This document shows, piece by piece, positions 45,191 to 56,793 of a stretch of 64,000 nt of DNA. Positions within the stretch are counted from its first letter, which is position 1. Each line of letters begins with the position of its first letter. A program made the position numbers and the translations under genes. Origin of the DNA: Dolomedes plantarius (lineage: Eukaryota > Arthropoda > Arachnida > Araneae > Dolomedidae). Where the stretch lies: contig OU015490.1 in NCBI GenBank assembly GCA_907164885.2, positions 13,273,466 to 13,337,465 on the forward strand. The letters run 5' to 3'. The notes under the pieces are model-generated. The model had not been told where the DNA came from and did no database searches. It saw nothing but the letters and a program-made list of their open reading frames with translations.

Positions 45191-45699
45191 GAATTTGGTT
45201 TTATATTAAGTTGGAGAACCGAAAAAGGGTTATGATTTGATACTCAGAAGAAATTTTGAGTATAGACGAGCAAGCTAAAATGTTGTTTAAGGGTCTTATT
45301 GGATAATGGAAGGTGCCGAGTTTCTGTATATTAGATAGATAGGCCTGTATTACATTAATTTGTTGACGATTGTTCGCGAAAACATTTCAACTTTAAAATA
45401 TTGATGGTTTAGGAGTACTCAATTAATTTTAATCAAACTGTTCAAAACAACTTCCAGATTGACAATCATTTAAAATATCAATAACGGTATCTTTTTAGAC
45501 TGAATATAAAAGCTTTACAAATGTCATAAAACCACAGATGTAACACTTCGCTATGAACATTAGATTCAGTTGTCCCATTGTAGAATTCCCAAATGCAGAG
45601 ACAATCGCATGTAATGCCACAGGTAGCATAACGAAAGGTGATAACTGCAGGTTCGAAATATATTATTGACCTATAAGAAAATTGAGTATTTTGTTAGGT
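45191..45699. other. AT-rich spacer
   Basis: Nothing recognised. Confidence 0.4.
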
Positions 45700-46355
45700 T
45701 TAGACTGCATTGTTTTCGTTCTCCATAAACAGATTCTAACTACCCACCAAATTGTCTCTCGTTTTCTGTATTTCTTTGTGTTTCTCATATAGAAATCTGC
45801 AGCTTGTCCTGCGTTCAGCGATATGATTTGGAAGAAGACGATGCACATTGCGTTTTTTCGCTTTCTTAAGATTTAAATCAACGTTTATCATTTTGTTTAC
45901 AGTGGATACCGAGCATTTTAATGATTTTGCAACTGTCCTTTGACTAGGGGGATTTTCTTTTAACATTAAACAACGTACCTTTGCAATAGTCGAAGATGTC
46001 CGTTTTTTCCTTGGATACTTGTTTGGAATTTTTGTTCCACTTGAGGCTCCAATTTGACTTTTTTTCCTTTCTTGTTGACGATACTACCTATCGACGCTTT
46101 AGATATCACAAAACCATGACTCTGACATCGTTTTTGGATAACGGAGTATGCATATTTCTCTTCGGAAAGAGCATAAATGTAGCCTTCGAACCACTGCTTT
46201 GTTAAAAACGCCATTTAGAATAAAAACAAAACTTTCAAGCCTCAGACGATAATTTTGACTTTTAAAAACATAGTACAACTGCAATTATTTCTTTTGCAGC
46301 AAACGATTTTTTTATTTCCGCTTACCAAAATCGTCTAAAAAATTTGCGAACAGCC

Positions 46356-46359
<4 letters not shown>
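45700..46359 (-). mobile_element. 5' half of a DD41D Tc1/mariner-type element
   Basis: The right end GCGAACAGCCTCTG abuts a TA and a (TA)n tract, and the same tip (GTGAACAGCCTCTG) closes the related fragment at 51100. The N-terminal half of a transposase is read leftward from 46214. The catalytic half is absent or unrecognisably diverged, so the left boundary is approximate. Confidence 0.75.
45736..46214 (-). pseudogene. N-terminal half of a DD41D-type transposase
   Basis: From the ATG at 46214 the frame gives MAFLTKQWFEGYIYALSEEK, then SHGFVISKASIGSIVNKKG, a first helix-turn-helix. After a one-base shift near 45966 it gives LKENPPSQRTVAKSLKCSVS, a second helix-turn-helix, and LLPNHIAERRTSCRFLYEKH. 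That last block also occurs in the 50307-51100 fragment, which has the catalytic half, so the two halves belong to one family. The sequence beyond 45740 no longer aligns. An inactive relic. Confidence 0.75.

Positions 46360-46395
<36 letters not shown>
46360..46395. repeat. (TA)n tract at a DD41D element tip
   Basis: About 36 bases of TA alternation starting at the TA that flanks the element. Confidence 0.93.
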
Positions 46396-46399
<4 letters not shown>

Positions 46400-46584
46400 C
46401 ATTAATTGCATACATTGACTATTGTATTTAATTTGTATGTACTCTGTAGCGAAGCACGGGTATTCAGCTCGTCTATCATAAAGCTAGTAATTGTATTAGA
46501 TAAATGCTAGTGGTTCCGTTGCTCGAAATCGAACAAATTTTATATCATATTCGGAATAGCAAAAACTCTTTAACTTATTTATAT

Positions 46585-46706
46585 GAATTATTGGAAGCAG
46601 CTTCACCCCGATATTGGAGATTCATATCTTGAACTGCTGAACTTGGATATTATCTGAAGCAGCTTTACCTCGATACGGAGATTCATTTTCTTGAACTGCT
46701 GAACAT
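46585..46706. repeat. Tandem duplication of about 60 bases
   Basis: GAAGCAGCTTCACCCCGATA...CTTGAACTGCTGAACTTGGATAT is followed by GAAGCAGCTTTACCTCGATA...CTTGAACTGCTGAACATGGATAT. It lies at the start of the hAT coding remnant. Confidence 0.88.
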
Positions 46707-47625
46707 GGATATCTCGATATGGGTAGCTGATCCTTTTGCTGTGAATGCTGTTGTCTATGAGTGCTTTAAAAAAACCACTCTTACATCTGCAGAGCGACAT
46801 AGTAGCCAACGTAACATTTGGTAAAACAAAACACCTTTTTTGGATTAAAGGTACAATATTAAAAAAGGTTCTACAGCTTTGCGGTGAAGCAGAATTGTTT
46901 TTCATGGCATTTCCTACTTCTTATTCGGTAGAGCCAGGTTTCAGTCGGGTGAATCATTAACTCAACCGAACAAGGAATCGCCTAGTCATCAACTCTGAAC
47001 CTTCAAAAAATCGAATTTTAATATTTTGCATTTTTAGAATATTTGAACATTTCTGAATCCTTTAAAACAACCCACTATAAAATATCCCAACAAGAACAAT
47101 AAAAGCTATGACATGAAAGAAGGAGTTCCAATGGAAACATTACCAGTGTGGGAACTTTAGAGCCTTTTTCTCGTAATGATCATTTTCATGCTTGCGCGCA
47201 CTGTATAATGAAAACTACAGCTGATATTGCTTTCATATTTTCAGGAAAGCTGTATAATGATGCTACCAAAAATATGCATCTAATTTCTGTTACTATGAAT
47301 TTATAGCATTTGACTTGTAATTTTAATGGGCTTTTTCAGTTTCTGATGTCTCACAGTAATAGACCCGGATAAAAAAACCGCTTATTTCTGCCATTACGCA
47401 CAAGGTTCACACTTATGAAGAACTACTTACAGTATAAATTTTTATGTAATGGAATTTTGTATAAGTTATAAAAAATATATATAAAGCATGTTGCAGTTAC
47501 AAATAAAAACCCATTACTTACAAATAACCTTTAGCTCTAGTTACTTATAAATAACCTTTCTCCCCGGAGACAAAGGAAACATGGTCTGGAGGGAGCCACG
47601 GTTGGAAAATGGTTGAGAAACTCTG
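46600..47625 (+). mobile_element. 3' part of a hAT element (ZBED-like)
   Basis: A decayed hAT C-terminal coding remnant is followed by about 600 bases of non-coding sequence and the tip GGTTGGAAAATGGTTGAGAA, then ACTCTG at 47625. In reverse this reads CAGAGTTTCTCAACC, a terminus widely seen in hAT elements. The 5' part is missing. Confidence 0.62.
46690..47010 (+). pseudogene. hAT transposase C-terminal (dimerisation) remnant
   Basis: Pieces in shifting frames: WVADPFAVN near 46705, corresponding to the usual W-DPF block; then, after a frame change, FGKTKHLFWIK and AELFFMAFPTSYSVEPGFSR with a stop after VNH. A further NRLVINSEPS follows in the same frame. The FPTSY-VE-GFS motif is the hallmark of the hAT dimerisation domain of ZBED5/SCAND3-like proteins. 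Only about 100 residues of a normally 600-residue protein remain, with two or more frame breaks. Confidence 0.75.
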
Positions 47626-48199
47626 TCTGAAAGTACAATCTGCATTGACAGACTAAGTCTTAACTAGACACCCGTAACTCCCTCACTGTTCAAAAATGAA
47701 GAAGAATTTAAGTTAATTACGGTATTGTTGCTCTGAAGGGAATATTTGTTTTTAAATCACCTGTTTATAGAAAAAATGAAGCTAATGGGGTTAGTGATAA
47801 TTCTAGAGATTAGTTCTTAGGAGGCAAGAATTAATTACTCCTCAAAAAGTAATCTGTCAAAGCCCAGTAAAGAAATTATACTTTTGGCTAATTCACCCTC
47901 TTTCGAAAATACTGGAACATTTTACTTTCTTTTTCCAGGCTTACAGTCCCATGACGGAGATATTATCAATATCACTGAAAAATCAAACTATTTGTCACTG
48001 AAAACCGAACATTCCTATTTCAGTTAACAGATTGCAGCAATGACACATTTGAACTGAGTTTATTTCCAAATCAATAAATCCAAAAGGAAGCTTTGAGATT
48101 TATTGTTGTTTGAAATGTTATAAGTAGATAGCATTTTTCACACTTATATTTATGATATCTCAGACAGCTATGACAAAAAAATAAATGAAAAATTAACAA
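47626..48199. other. Spacer without recognised feature
   Basis: Nothing recognised beyond the hAT tip. Confidence 0.4.
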
Positions 48200-48388
48200 A
48201 ACAAACTGCCTGACGATTTCTTTGAGTCGGCCTGTACCCAAACAGCTTTTGGTATCATATGGCGACTATTCAAGTTCCGTGATTGGCATATATGTTTATA
48301 GCTGTTTAAAATTGGCTTTAAATTGTAGGTTTCAACTTGTCCTGTAGTTGCATAAGATGGTCTTAGCACTCCAAAACCAGCCAACCGA
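48200..48388 (+). mobile_element. tRNA-derived SINE, family A, copy 4 (diverged)
   Basis: TCAAGTTCCGTGATTGGCAT, then ATGTTTATAGC, GGCTTTAAATTGTAGG and a CCAAAACCAGCCAACC tail follow the same order as copy 1 at 6862. The A-box end has decayed. Confidence 0.72.
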
Positions 48389-49955
48389 AAATATTATTGA
48401 GATCTCTGTAAGGCCTTTTCCTAAAATGACACTGGCAGCCGTTAAATTTAACCAACACATTTATTTGGTCTTCTTGGCTAAATAAGGCAACTGTACACTG
48501 TACAAAATAATATTAAAATTGCAAAAACACTAGGGTTCGAGATCTTATGATGAGTTAGCTGGACTCTCCGTTCTGGCGACGCACGCGTCCGTTTCAGGGA
48601 TCTCCTATTCAAGCTCATCTATCATCTCGGTAAATAACGGACAACTCACTGCCCGCTGCTATGCCCGTTGAGTATATCTCGTATTCTCGACTTCTGGGGA
48701 GGCTGTAGGTTACGCTCCTTTCGTTACATCTTGCCGCTTCCATGTGTCTCGTTGGCTCCGGCCAGTCTGCACCAGGCTTTGTCATCGAGACCGCATTGTC
48801 ATCTAGGGGGGACTTTTCAAAAGGATACTACTTCCAAGAAGTAATCAGAAGAATCTCTGCGCCTAGTCTATTGTGGCACTAAACGATAAGGTCACCTTTC
48901 GCACTGATGAAACTGTTTACTTTACAAAGGAGTGTCCGCTACCTTGGAATTTCCACTCCACGTGAGGAATGTCAAAGTCATTACATCTCTAAACCAAATT
49001 TGTGAAATCTATCATCAATATTTTTCCAAAATCATAGAAATCAAGTTAGAGGTGTTACTAATGGGAAATTTAACATAGTTATTGAATAATAAACTGATCT
49101 ATATGATAAAGATTCTGAAAAAAAACAATGTAGATTTTGACACTAAAATGTTTGCTTTTAGCGCAGTTATATTCATCGTTTACTCGCTATTAGTTTCCTT
49201 AATTCATTTAAAAAAATTTCTTAATAAATCGAATTTCGGAGAAAACAAGTACAGAGCAACGCTTTTAATCACACGTTTACATCTCCGTTAAAATGATGAA
49301 AATGGAAAGAAAGGGCCGGAACAAAATTTTATTTCTTTGTTTGGTCACTTTTCATCATATTCTTTTCGGTTTTCCTTTTAAACTTTTGTTTGAGGTATTG
49401 GAAGGGAAAATTCAATTACATTTTTCTTTTGTACTTAAATTTCAAATAGTTCGGGTGAGAATAGAAAATTTCTCCCTCTCTCCTACAACTAAAGATAAGA
49501 TATTATATGACAAATGTTGATTTGATTCTTCTACTTTCACGTTTTTCTTAGTTTTTCTCTCTTTTTCCGAAGACTGGGCTACGAAGCGTTGGAATGGTTT
49601 TGTTTTGAAGTAGATTTTTTTTATGGGCACTTATAAAAGGTTCTAGAGTAAAAATTTATATCCCCATAAACGGAAATAACTGTTTTTATGTATTTAATTT
49701 TTTAAGAAGCAAGAAGTTTTAAAAAGTTCATTTAAAGAATGAAGTAGTATATTTTATATCCATAATGTGTAATTCAGTTGCATAATTTATAAAAGGATAT
49801 TATAAAGCTTTATAAAGCTTAAAATACTGTTAAATAGCAGTCGACGTATATTTTAAATTTCACTGTAAAAAGTGTAGCAGGAAAAAGGCTTTTTTTTGCA
49901 TTTAATAATGAACAAAAATACTTTATTATACTCGTACTTTAAATCGATATGTATC
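48389..49955. other. Spacer; contains a GC-richer block at about 48530-48950
   Basis: The block (CTGGCGACGCACGCGTCCG and neighbours) contrasts with its surroundings. AACACATTTATTTGG near 48452 could be an inverted polyadenylation signal, so an old LTR read leftward is possible. No edges can be defined. Confidence 0.3.
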
Positions 49956-49968
49956 CATCAAAATTAGG

Positions 49969-50293
49969 GCTCGAGGTAGCCCTTCGGCTTTTAGTGCTGA
50001 GGGTGCTTGGATCGAATTCCTACAAGTGCTGTGAAATACCTCCATGTTTAGGTCGGATATGAGCACGTTAAATACGTATACCTGTAAGTCCCTCTATGAA
50101 GTCAGAGAGGTAGGGAGAGAGTACGATCTGTCCAGGGGGTGCTCGATCAAAATTACGGTGGCACCTGGCTAAATCAATCTCCGACTCTCGTGGTGCCATT
50201 ATAAACTAAAGCCTCCCTTCTCAGACCTCTAGACTGTATGGACCTAGTGTGGAACAAATTCCGGCTAGGGGGCATTAGGAAAAACAACAACTA
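49969..50293 (+). mobile_element. tRNA-derived SINE, family B, copy 1, with 13-bp target duplications
   Basis: It starts GCTCGAGGTAGCCCTTCGGC (tRNA-like) with a decayed B box near GGATCGAATTCC. The body includes GGTGCTCGATCAAAATTACG and GGTGGCACCTGG and ends AAAAACAACAACTA. Perfect direct repeats CATCAAAATTAGG flank it at 49956-49968 and 50294-50306. The same body recurs in two pieces at 61897 and 62516. It lies immediately 5' of the DD41D coding remnant, so it may have inserted into that element. Confidence 0.9.
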
Positions 50294-50306
50294 CATCAAA
50301 ATTAGG

Positions 50307-50985
50307 TCACTTCAAAGGCGTTTCCCGTTTCTTCCAAATCATATCGCTGAACGCAGGACACGCTGCAGATTTCTATATGAGAAACACTTATCCAAAGAAA
50401 AATGGAAAACAGTTGTCACAATAGATGAATCATGGGTGTATTTAAATGATTGCAACCAAAAAAGAGCCATTTATTATCATAAAAGGGGAGAAAAAAATTT
50501 ATGTACATGGTTCAAAGAATCGAAAGAAAGTTTTTCTAAGGGATTCATGATTGTTGCTGGTTTTTCTTATAATGGAAAGATAAAAATAAAGAGAGTGGAA
50601 AAAATGTCAAGATTAACTCCAAATACTATCAGGAACATATTTTATCGCCAGTTTTTCTGAATGAAATACCATTGCTTTACCCACAGTGCCATCAATCTGT
50701 CCATCAGGACAAAGCTAGCAGTCACACATCAAAATCCACTGTAAATTTCCTCAAAGAAATGGAACAAAAAACTGGTATCAAGGCCATACCCTTCACTGAT
50801 ATCCCTACTAAATCTCCTGATGTATCACCTATGGATTTTTGTGCTTTCGGACTTTTAAAATCTGCATTATCCGAACGTCATCCCAAAACCCTTACAGGAC
50901 TCTGGAAAGCTGTTCAGGAGGAATGGGATAGAATACCTCTTCTGACACTTCAAAAGGCATTATTATCCTTGAAATTGCGGTGTTG
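50307..50985 (+). pseudogene. DD41D-type transposase, catalytic half with one frameshift
   Basis: The frame starts within the protein: LPNHIAERRTRCRFLYEKHL, then VVTIDESWVYLND with the first catalytic Asp, CNQKRAIYYHKRGEKN and FMIVAGFSYNGKIKIKRVEK. A one-base shift near 50655 leads to VHQDKASSHTSKSTVNFL, with the second Asp, and SPDVSPMDFCAFGLLKSAL, with the third. I count 41 residues between the second and third Asp, the spacing of the DD41D (rosa-like) group. It ends at 50985 with a normal stop. A single lesion in the catalytic half suggests moderate age. Confidence 0.83.
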
Positions 50986-51096
50986 AAAGATAGTTCAGAA
51001 TAAGGGATGTCAATTAGAACATTTAAAACACAAGAATTTTATGTAATTTAGTTTTGTGAATACAATATACATCGTCTAATAAATGTGTGAACAGCC

Positions 51097-51100
<4 letters not shown>
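50307..51100 (+). mobile_element. 3' half of a DD41D Tc1/mariner-type element
   Basis: The transposase catalytic half is followed by a 3' end GTGAACAGCCTCTG that abuts TA and a (TA)n tract, matching the tip of the 45700-46359 fragment. The 5' half is not present. The left part begins at the SINE target duplication. Confidence 0.8.

Positions 51101-51130
<30 letters not shown>
51101..51130. repeat. (TA)n tract at a DD41D element tip
   Basis: About 30 bases of TA alternation beginning at the flanking TA. Confidence 0.92.
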
Positions 51131-51133
<3 letters not shown>

Positions 51134-53231
51134 AATACAAATGTCAATGTATTCAAGTAATTTGTATGTTTAATATCCATAAAACATACTATTTTGAATT
51201 AAATTCTTTAAAAACTTCCATCTCAATTAGTCTAGTGGTTAAATTTTATATTTTACGGTATTTCAATATTTTTTTGTCAATTTATTTCGTTGTTATGCAT
51301 GGGGACAAAATTAATTTAAAGTATCACAAAAAGAAAGAAACCACGTGATCAGCATTTAATAAATTACATTCTAAAAATTAACCTTTAAAAATTCCCCAAA
51401 AATCAGAAAATGGAGATAAAGATTCGAAAAAGATTTCAATTTAAAGATTTTTTTCGTGATATAAATTTTATAACCCTCAGATTATGGTTTTAAATGCAAA
51501 CTTAAAGAAAAGTTACAAAAACAGCTTAAAAATTTAACTTAAAAAAATCTAAGAAGAATTTTCCAAACTTCTTAGTGTACCCCTACATTATAAGAAGAAT
51601 CACCATGCAAAATTTCAGCTCTTTAGGTCTGTGTGCTATCTGTCAGTCAGTCAGTCACTGAACTGTTATATATATATAGATATTTATTGCTCATATAGAA
51701 ATCATTCAATTGGAAACACTTTTAAACCAGGAGGGTAATATAAAATTCAAAATCAATGCAGAAAGGTGTTTTGAATTTGCCAATACCAAAAACCATCCAG
51801 AAAAATAAAATAAAAAGTAAAGCACTAAAGTAGTGACAGAAAATGACTAATAAAAGTTGATCTTGCTGAAATAAGCTTACCCTATTTTCTGAATCTTACT
51901 GGAATAATGTAGTCAATTTTCTAATCTTAGCAGACAAGACAATCCTTCGAAAAAAAGGCATGATTAATTTTAAAAAACGAATTCAAATTACTTTCAAATT
52001 TTACATTTTTTAAAATTAAAAAGTTATACTAATTAATATTTAATTCTTTTCGGATAATTGCAAAAGACGCGTCTTATGTTTATTAGAAAACTATATGTGA
52101 GAAACCAATAAAATAATACTTACATAAGAACTTCAAATCGAGTTTACAAATTTGTGTTAGAAAGTTTTTTGTAGTAATCTCCAACTATAAAGCGTTATGA
52201 ATTTTCTAAGTAATTGAAGTTTTGAATAAAGACATTCTTTAAGTTAACAGAAAAGAACGCCCTTAGACACTTAAAAGAAAACTCAATTTTCAAAAAATTC
52301 AAATTATCTGGTTAGTATTTTTAGAAATGCAGCTTGGTGAAATAGCTAGGATAATAAATTCTTCTATTTTAAAATCCTAAATAAACTGCCGCTGAAAGTG
52401 TAGTTTTTTAGTTACCTATGAATTTAGGATGTTTGCTTTCCGTTCATCACATCCAAAGTAAATTGAATCTAACGCATTTTATAAAAGTCCATAATATACA
52501 TACTGACTAGTATTTGCTTATGAAATTTTGCTCTGAATAATCCGGGGGAAAAAATCAAATTTTTCTTCCAGTACTTTCAAATTTTTCTCTCAAAAAATAC
52601 CTCTACAGAGAAGAGTCTCGAGAGATGTGCTCCAGGGTTGTAAACTGAATTTTTGGAATTTAAATTGCTTTTAAGAAATTTTCATTTTAGCACTTTCTCT
52701 CTGGCATTTCAATTTAGCACAAAGACATTTTACTTACAAAAACAATTTTTTTTGTTCAATTAAACAAAATAAGTGAAGTTTTAAAGATAGTAATTGTTCT
52801 GAAATATATCTAATAAGCAGATATATATAGGTTTCATTGTAATTAATCAAAAGTAATGATGAAACAACCAACCTTTTATTTTACTTTTCTCTGTTTAAAT
52901 TTTGTTGTTGCCATCTTTTACCAGATCTTCTAGGTTTGGTCTATTTTAACAACGTTAATATTTTTATGAAGTCTATTTGCTTTGAGGGTTTTTAACCAGT
53001 AATTCGGACATTAAACTACTTTTAAGATTTTTGATTCATGATAAATATATGATGGATAATCTCTTTTCAAAATATTAATGTCCTCTAAAAGATATCTTAA
53101 CTTTAAAACCAATTTCTACTCGATTCAGAGATATTTTCTTGCGTAAATCGGAATATTACGATTGATCATCCTACAGTAAAATACAAATATGAAACTAGTA
53201 ATTAAATTATAAATGTGAATATATTTCCTTT
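51131..53231. other. AT-rich spacer
   Basis: No gene, RNA or TE end recognised on either strand. Confidence 0.4.
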
Positions 53232-54604
53232 TATAGGGACAAGGGACCTTTAACCCCGATTTTTTATAATTTCTAGTTTTTTACTCTATATATAGAATGA
53301 GAATAGTTAACATTTTTTACTGCATTGAAGATCCTTAGAATTAAAATAAGGATTTCATGGAAGAAATTTGCTTTTTTTCAAAATAATAACTCTTAAAAAT
53401 GCTGGATTTTTCAAAATGCACCACGTACATTCCATATCATTTAACACTAGAAAGACGGCTGTCGTCATTTTGACGGTTTCGGACATACTACCGAGCGCTA
53501 TATCTGTATTTATGTCCTCAGGCTTCTGAAATTTCATGACCTTTTCTAATTTTTCCCGAAATATGCACGTACATTTACAAAATTATATTCGATTGTAAAG
53601 AGGGGGAGAAAATGTGTTGTATACCTACAAAGACTGAAAGCCGTCAATTTGACGGCAATATAGAAAACAGGCAGAAATCTTTACAATAATACCGGAAAAT
53701 TTTAGTTACTTTTCGTCTCTTCCCCCTTTTGCAAATAACAGAAATATTGGTTCTTTGGAAATATTGGTGTTGAAAAATAAGCACTGCACAAACCATGCAT
53801 ATATATCTACGGATAAACCATACCAGGTTGTCAGCTCGGCATACCTGCATAAAAATATATCTAAATATATACTAATTTATTATATATTGGTATGAAATAG
53901 TTCAAAATTTAAAGTATATAACCATTTTTTTAAATAAATATTTCAAATTCTTGATTTTATTTTTAATTGTCAAGAGGATGGATTCAGTCTTTTGAGTAAG
54001 AAAAAAAATCCTGCATATCTAGTGTTAAAAGCCTTACATTTTCGATTTAAATTTACCATATATCGTCAACCTAATTTACAAACTCCGCAACACCAAAAAT
54101 TACGATTTGTGGATTTGCATGCTATTACATTGGTGTATGGTCCATGTACAACTCTGTCAAATCTCATAAATCAAAAAGTTTACTTCATCCAAAAAAAAAG
54201 TGAAAACCAACACATATACGTAACTGCTTGACTTAACTGATTTTAACCTTAGAATTCCACTTTAATTATGAATATCTTTAATTACATAACAGTATGGCCA
54301 GTATAATATCTCAAAACACGGTAACATATATTTTTAAGAATAAACGATAATAATTTATCTTTTCACTGTCGAATAAATCAGTCTTTTTGTTCATCCTCTA
54401 AAAAGTCGGAAATGTAAAATACGTGGTTTGTTAATTCGGACAACGATATATATAAATATAATTGTGTATTGATTTTTTTTATTTGTAGGAATCTGAAGCC
54501 ATGGTTTCTTTTTTATTTAATCTGAATGTTATTTTTTATGTTTCTGTATGTTTTTTCTTTATTTCATGGTCCATAAATTTGAAAACTATTTGTGGTTTCA
54601 AAGA
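53232..54604. mobile_element. TTAA MITE family 2, copy 2, split by later insertions and truncated
   Basis: The left end TATAGGGACAAGGGACCTTT (TTAA decayed to TATA) and the next 190 bases align with 24731-24930. The alignment is broken at a TTAA by the 53441-54028 element, and it resumes near 54440 (TTGTGTATTGATTTTTTTTA onward) up to TTGTGGTTTCAAAGAA. There a palindromic element half begins, so the right TIR is lost. Confidence 0.75.
53441..54028. mobile_element. TTAA-flanked piggyBac-like MITE, third family
   Basis: TTAACACTAGAAAGACGGC on the left and the inverse of CTAGTGTTAA on the right, inserted inside MITE family 2. TTAA plus CTAGAAAGA resembles piggyBac tips. Inside, GCCGTCAATTTGACGGC is a 17-base palindrome and GTCATTTTGACGG repeats near the left tip. 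There is no open frame of note. Confidence 0.8.
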
Positions 54605-54767
54605 ACACGGCGCAACTGGTTACAAACCCGGTCGACCGGGTTTGTAACCAGTTGCGCCGTGTGCGTGGCTCCATTCAATTACATGGGTTACGACTCAACA
54701 CGGACTGGTTTGTGATTCGAGTCAGTTATCAGTTTCTTTTGAGTTGCTCCGTGTGCAGACGGCCTAA
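54605..54767. mobile_element. Palindromic element, copy 1 (centre plus right arm)
   Basis: A 58-bp palindrome (ACACGGCGCAACTGG ... CCAGTTGCGCCGTGT; centre GGTCGACC) is followed by the right arm ending GCAGACGGCCTAA. The left arm is missing beyond the inner 29 bases. It abuts the truncated MITE family 2 copy. Confidence 0.85.
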
Positions 54768-56486
54768 GACTTTAAATAACCCCACACAAAGAAGTCACCT
54801 GCATGTAGATTGTCCTGCATGAAGATTGTCTGAGGAAGGAATTGCCTTTGGTGAAGTTTTGGAATGACAGAACTAGTCAGAATATGGAGATACTTTTGCG
54901 TAGTAACAGTACAGATATGTGCTCCTGCTCGATTAATGTTCTCAAAAAAGAATGGTCCGATTATGAAGTCTGCTGTGAAGACACAACCAACAATAATATG
55001 AAAAATTAGGAATATTATAAATCTTTATAAGGTATTGATTTTTGACCTTATCTGAACAATATGAATCATTTTAATATTTTTAGGTCTTTGTTAAACATAT
55101 TCTCAATATATCTGCTAATACTGAATCATAGTTTAAAAGGCAGAATATTTGAATAGATTTGGCACTCTACTCAAACGTACAACTAAAGATGGTATGAGAA
55201 AATATCACCATAGCAACCTGAAATTCAGCAAGATTCCTAAGGTCACAGCAGTTATGGAATCTAAATGAAAATTACCTCTTGAGACCCTTTTTCTACATGA
55301 AGGTATTAGTCAATATTCAGTGCTCCAAAATAAAACAAATGATTCACTGAACGTCTAGAGACAAGAGGTATGCCAGAAAATAGGGATCGTAGATATTATC
55401 AAAAATGTTTCGAATTTGTATATACAGTACGTTGGGGAGATGAAACGTAAGAAAAATCCAGCAGAAGAACGTTCCAGTGACTATTATAACGTAAAAAATA
55501 ATTTGTTTAAAGATTGGCTCAACATTTTGAAATGTAAATTGACAAGGTGATGATACTATTCATTCACAAATCTCAAAGAACTTCATAGGGAATTTATTAC
55601 CAATTGAACCTTACACTTTTATGTATAAAATCTCTAAAACTCATTTAACAACTTATATTTTTATAAGCAGTTAAATTTTTGTATTGTATGAGTACTTCAT
55701 CGTATTCATTGTTGATAACTTAACAATTCAAAGACTTTCCTCAACATCTTCAAACGTAATCTGTTTCAATATTCCTTTGATGTTTATACTTTCACTTCAT
55801 ATTTATAATTTAAATGAATCATTTTTAAGAAAATGCAGCTAAATTTTTGTATGTATTTTACTAAAGAGAAGAAAACGTTCTTTTTTGTTTTCTTTCTTTA
55901 CGAGGTGAAAGAAGTTTAAAAATCAAACATGTTCTATTGCGAACGCCACATTCTGGAAAATTAATCAAATTAAGTTTTTTTCACCTTTGGCTTAAAACAA
56001 AGTAAAAGCTTTTCGAATATTAATCTAAAATTTTTGGATTTTTTTTTTTTTTTGTGTGTGTATACAAAAATACTTTGTAAGGTATTTTATTGTTATTTTT
56101 TGTATTTTTCCAGTTTTCTTTCCGTTGTATATATAAAACAGAAGTCAATTGGAGTTTTTTGCCCTCAATTAGCTAAAAATTTTCATTTCAGATTTATTCA
56201 ATAAACGTTTACATTTTCGGAACATGAAGTAATGAAGTTACTTTTAGCCTCTGGTAGAATAGAAGAGGACAGTGCTTTCGAAACATCAATTGAAAATTTT
56301 AATGTTGACTTTGTGTTCTTTTTATGTACGTAAAAAATTATTAAGATAGTAAATTATTATTTCTGTTTCTAGCAAGTTTTTTTAGAATTAACTCTCCATC
56401 CCTTCCTTTTAGCACTATATTCTGGTAAAACCTTGGGAACTCCTTACTCAGAAGAGAAGATTTCTCGCTAAAACTGACCGCAACTC
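54768..56486. other. AT-rich spacer
   Basis: Nothing recognised. Confidence 0.4.
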
Positions 56487-56753
56487 TAAGCCCGTCTGCA
56501 CACGGAGCAACTCAAAAGAAACTGATAACTGACTCAAATCACAAACCAGTCCGTGATGAGTCGTAACCTATGTAATTGAATGGAGCCACGCACACGGAGC
56601 AACTGGTTACAAACCCGTCGGACGGGTTTGTAACCAGTTGCGCCGTGTGCGTGGCTCCATTCAATTACATAGGTTACGACTCATCACGGACTGGTTTGTG
56701 ATTTGAGTCAGTTATCAGTTTCTTTTGAGTTGCTCCGTGTGAAGACGGCCTAA
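56487..56753. mobile_element. Palindromic element, copy 2, 267 bp
   Basis: Two 133-base arms around a single central G (56620) are reverse complements except for about four sites. The tips are TAAGCCCGTCTGCACACGG and, on the right, CGTGTGAAGACGGCCTAA. No coding sequence is present. Confidence 0.93.
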
Positions 56754-56793
56754 TACAACCAACCAGAAAAACGGTACGATACGCTCCTATAGG

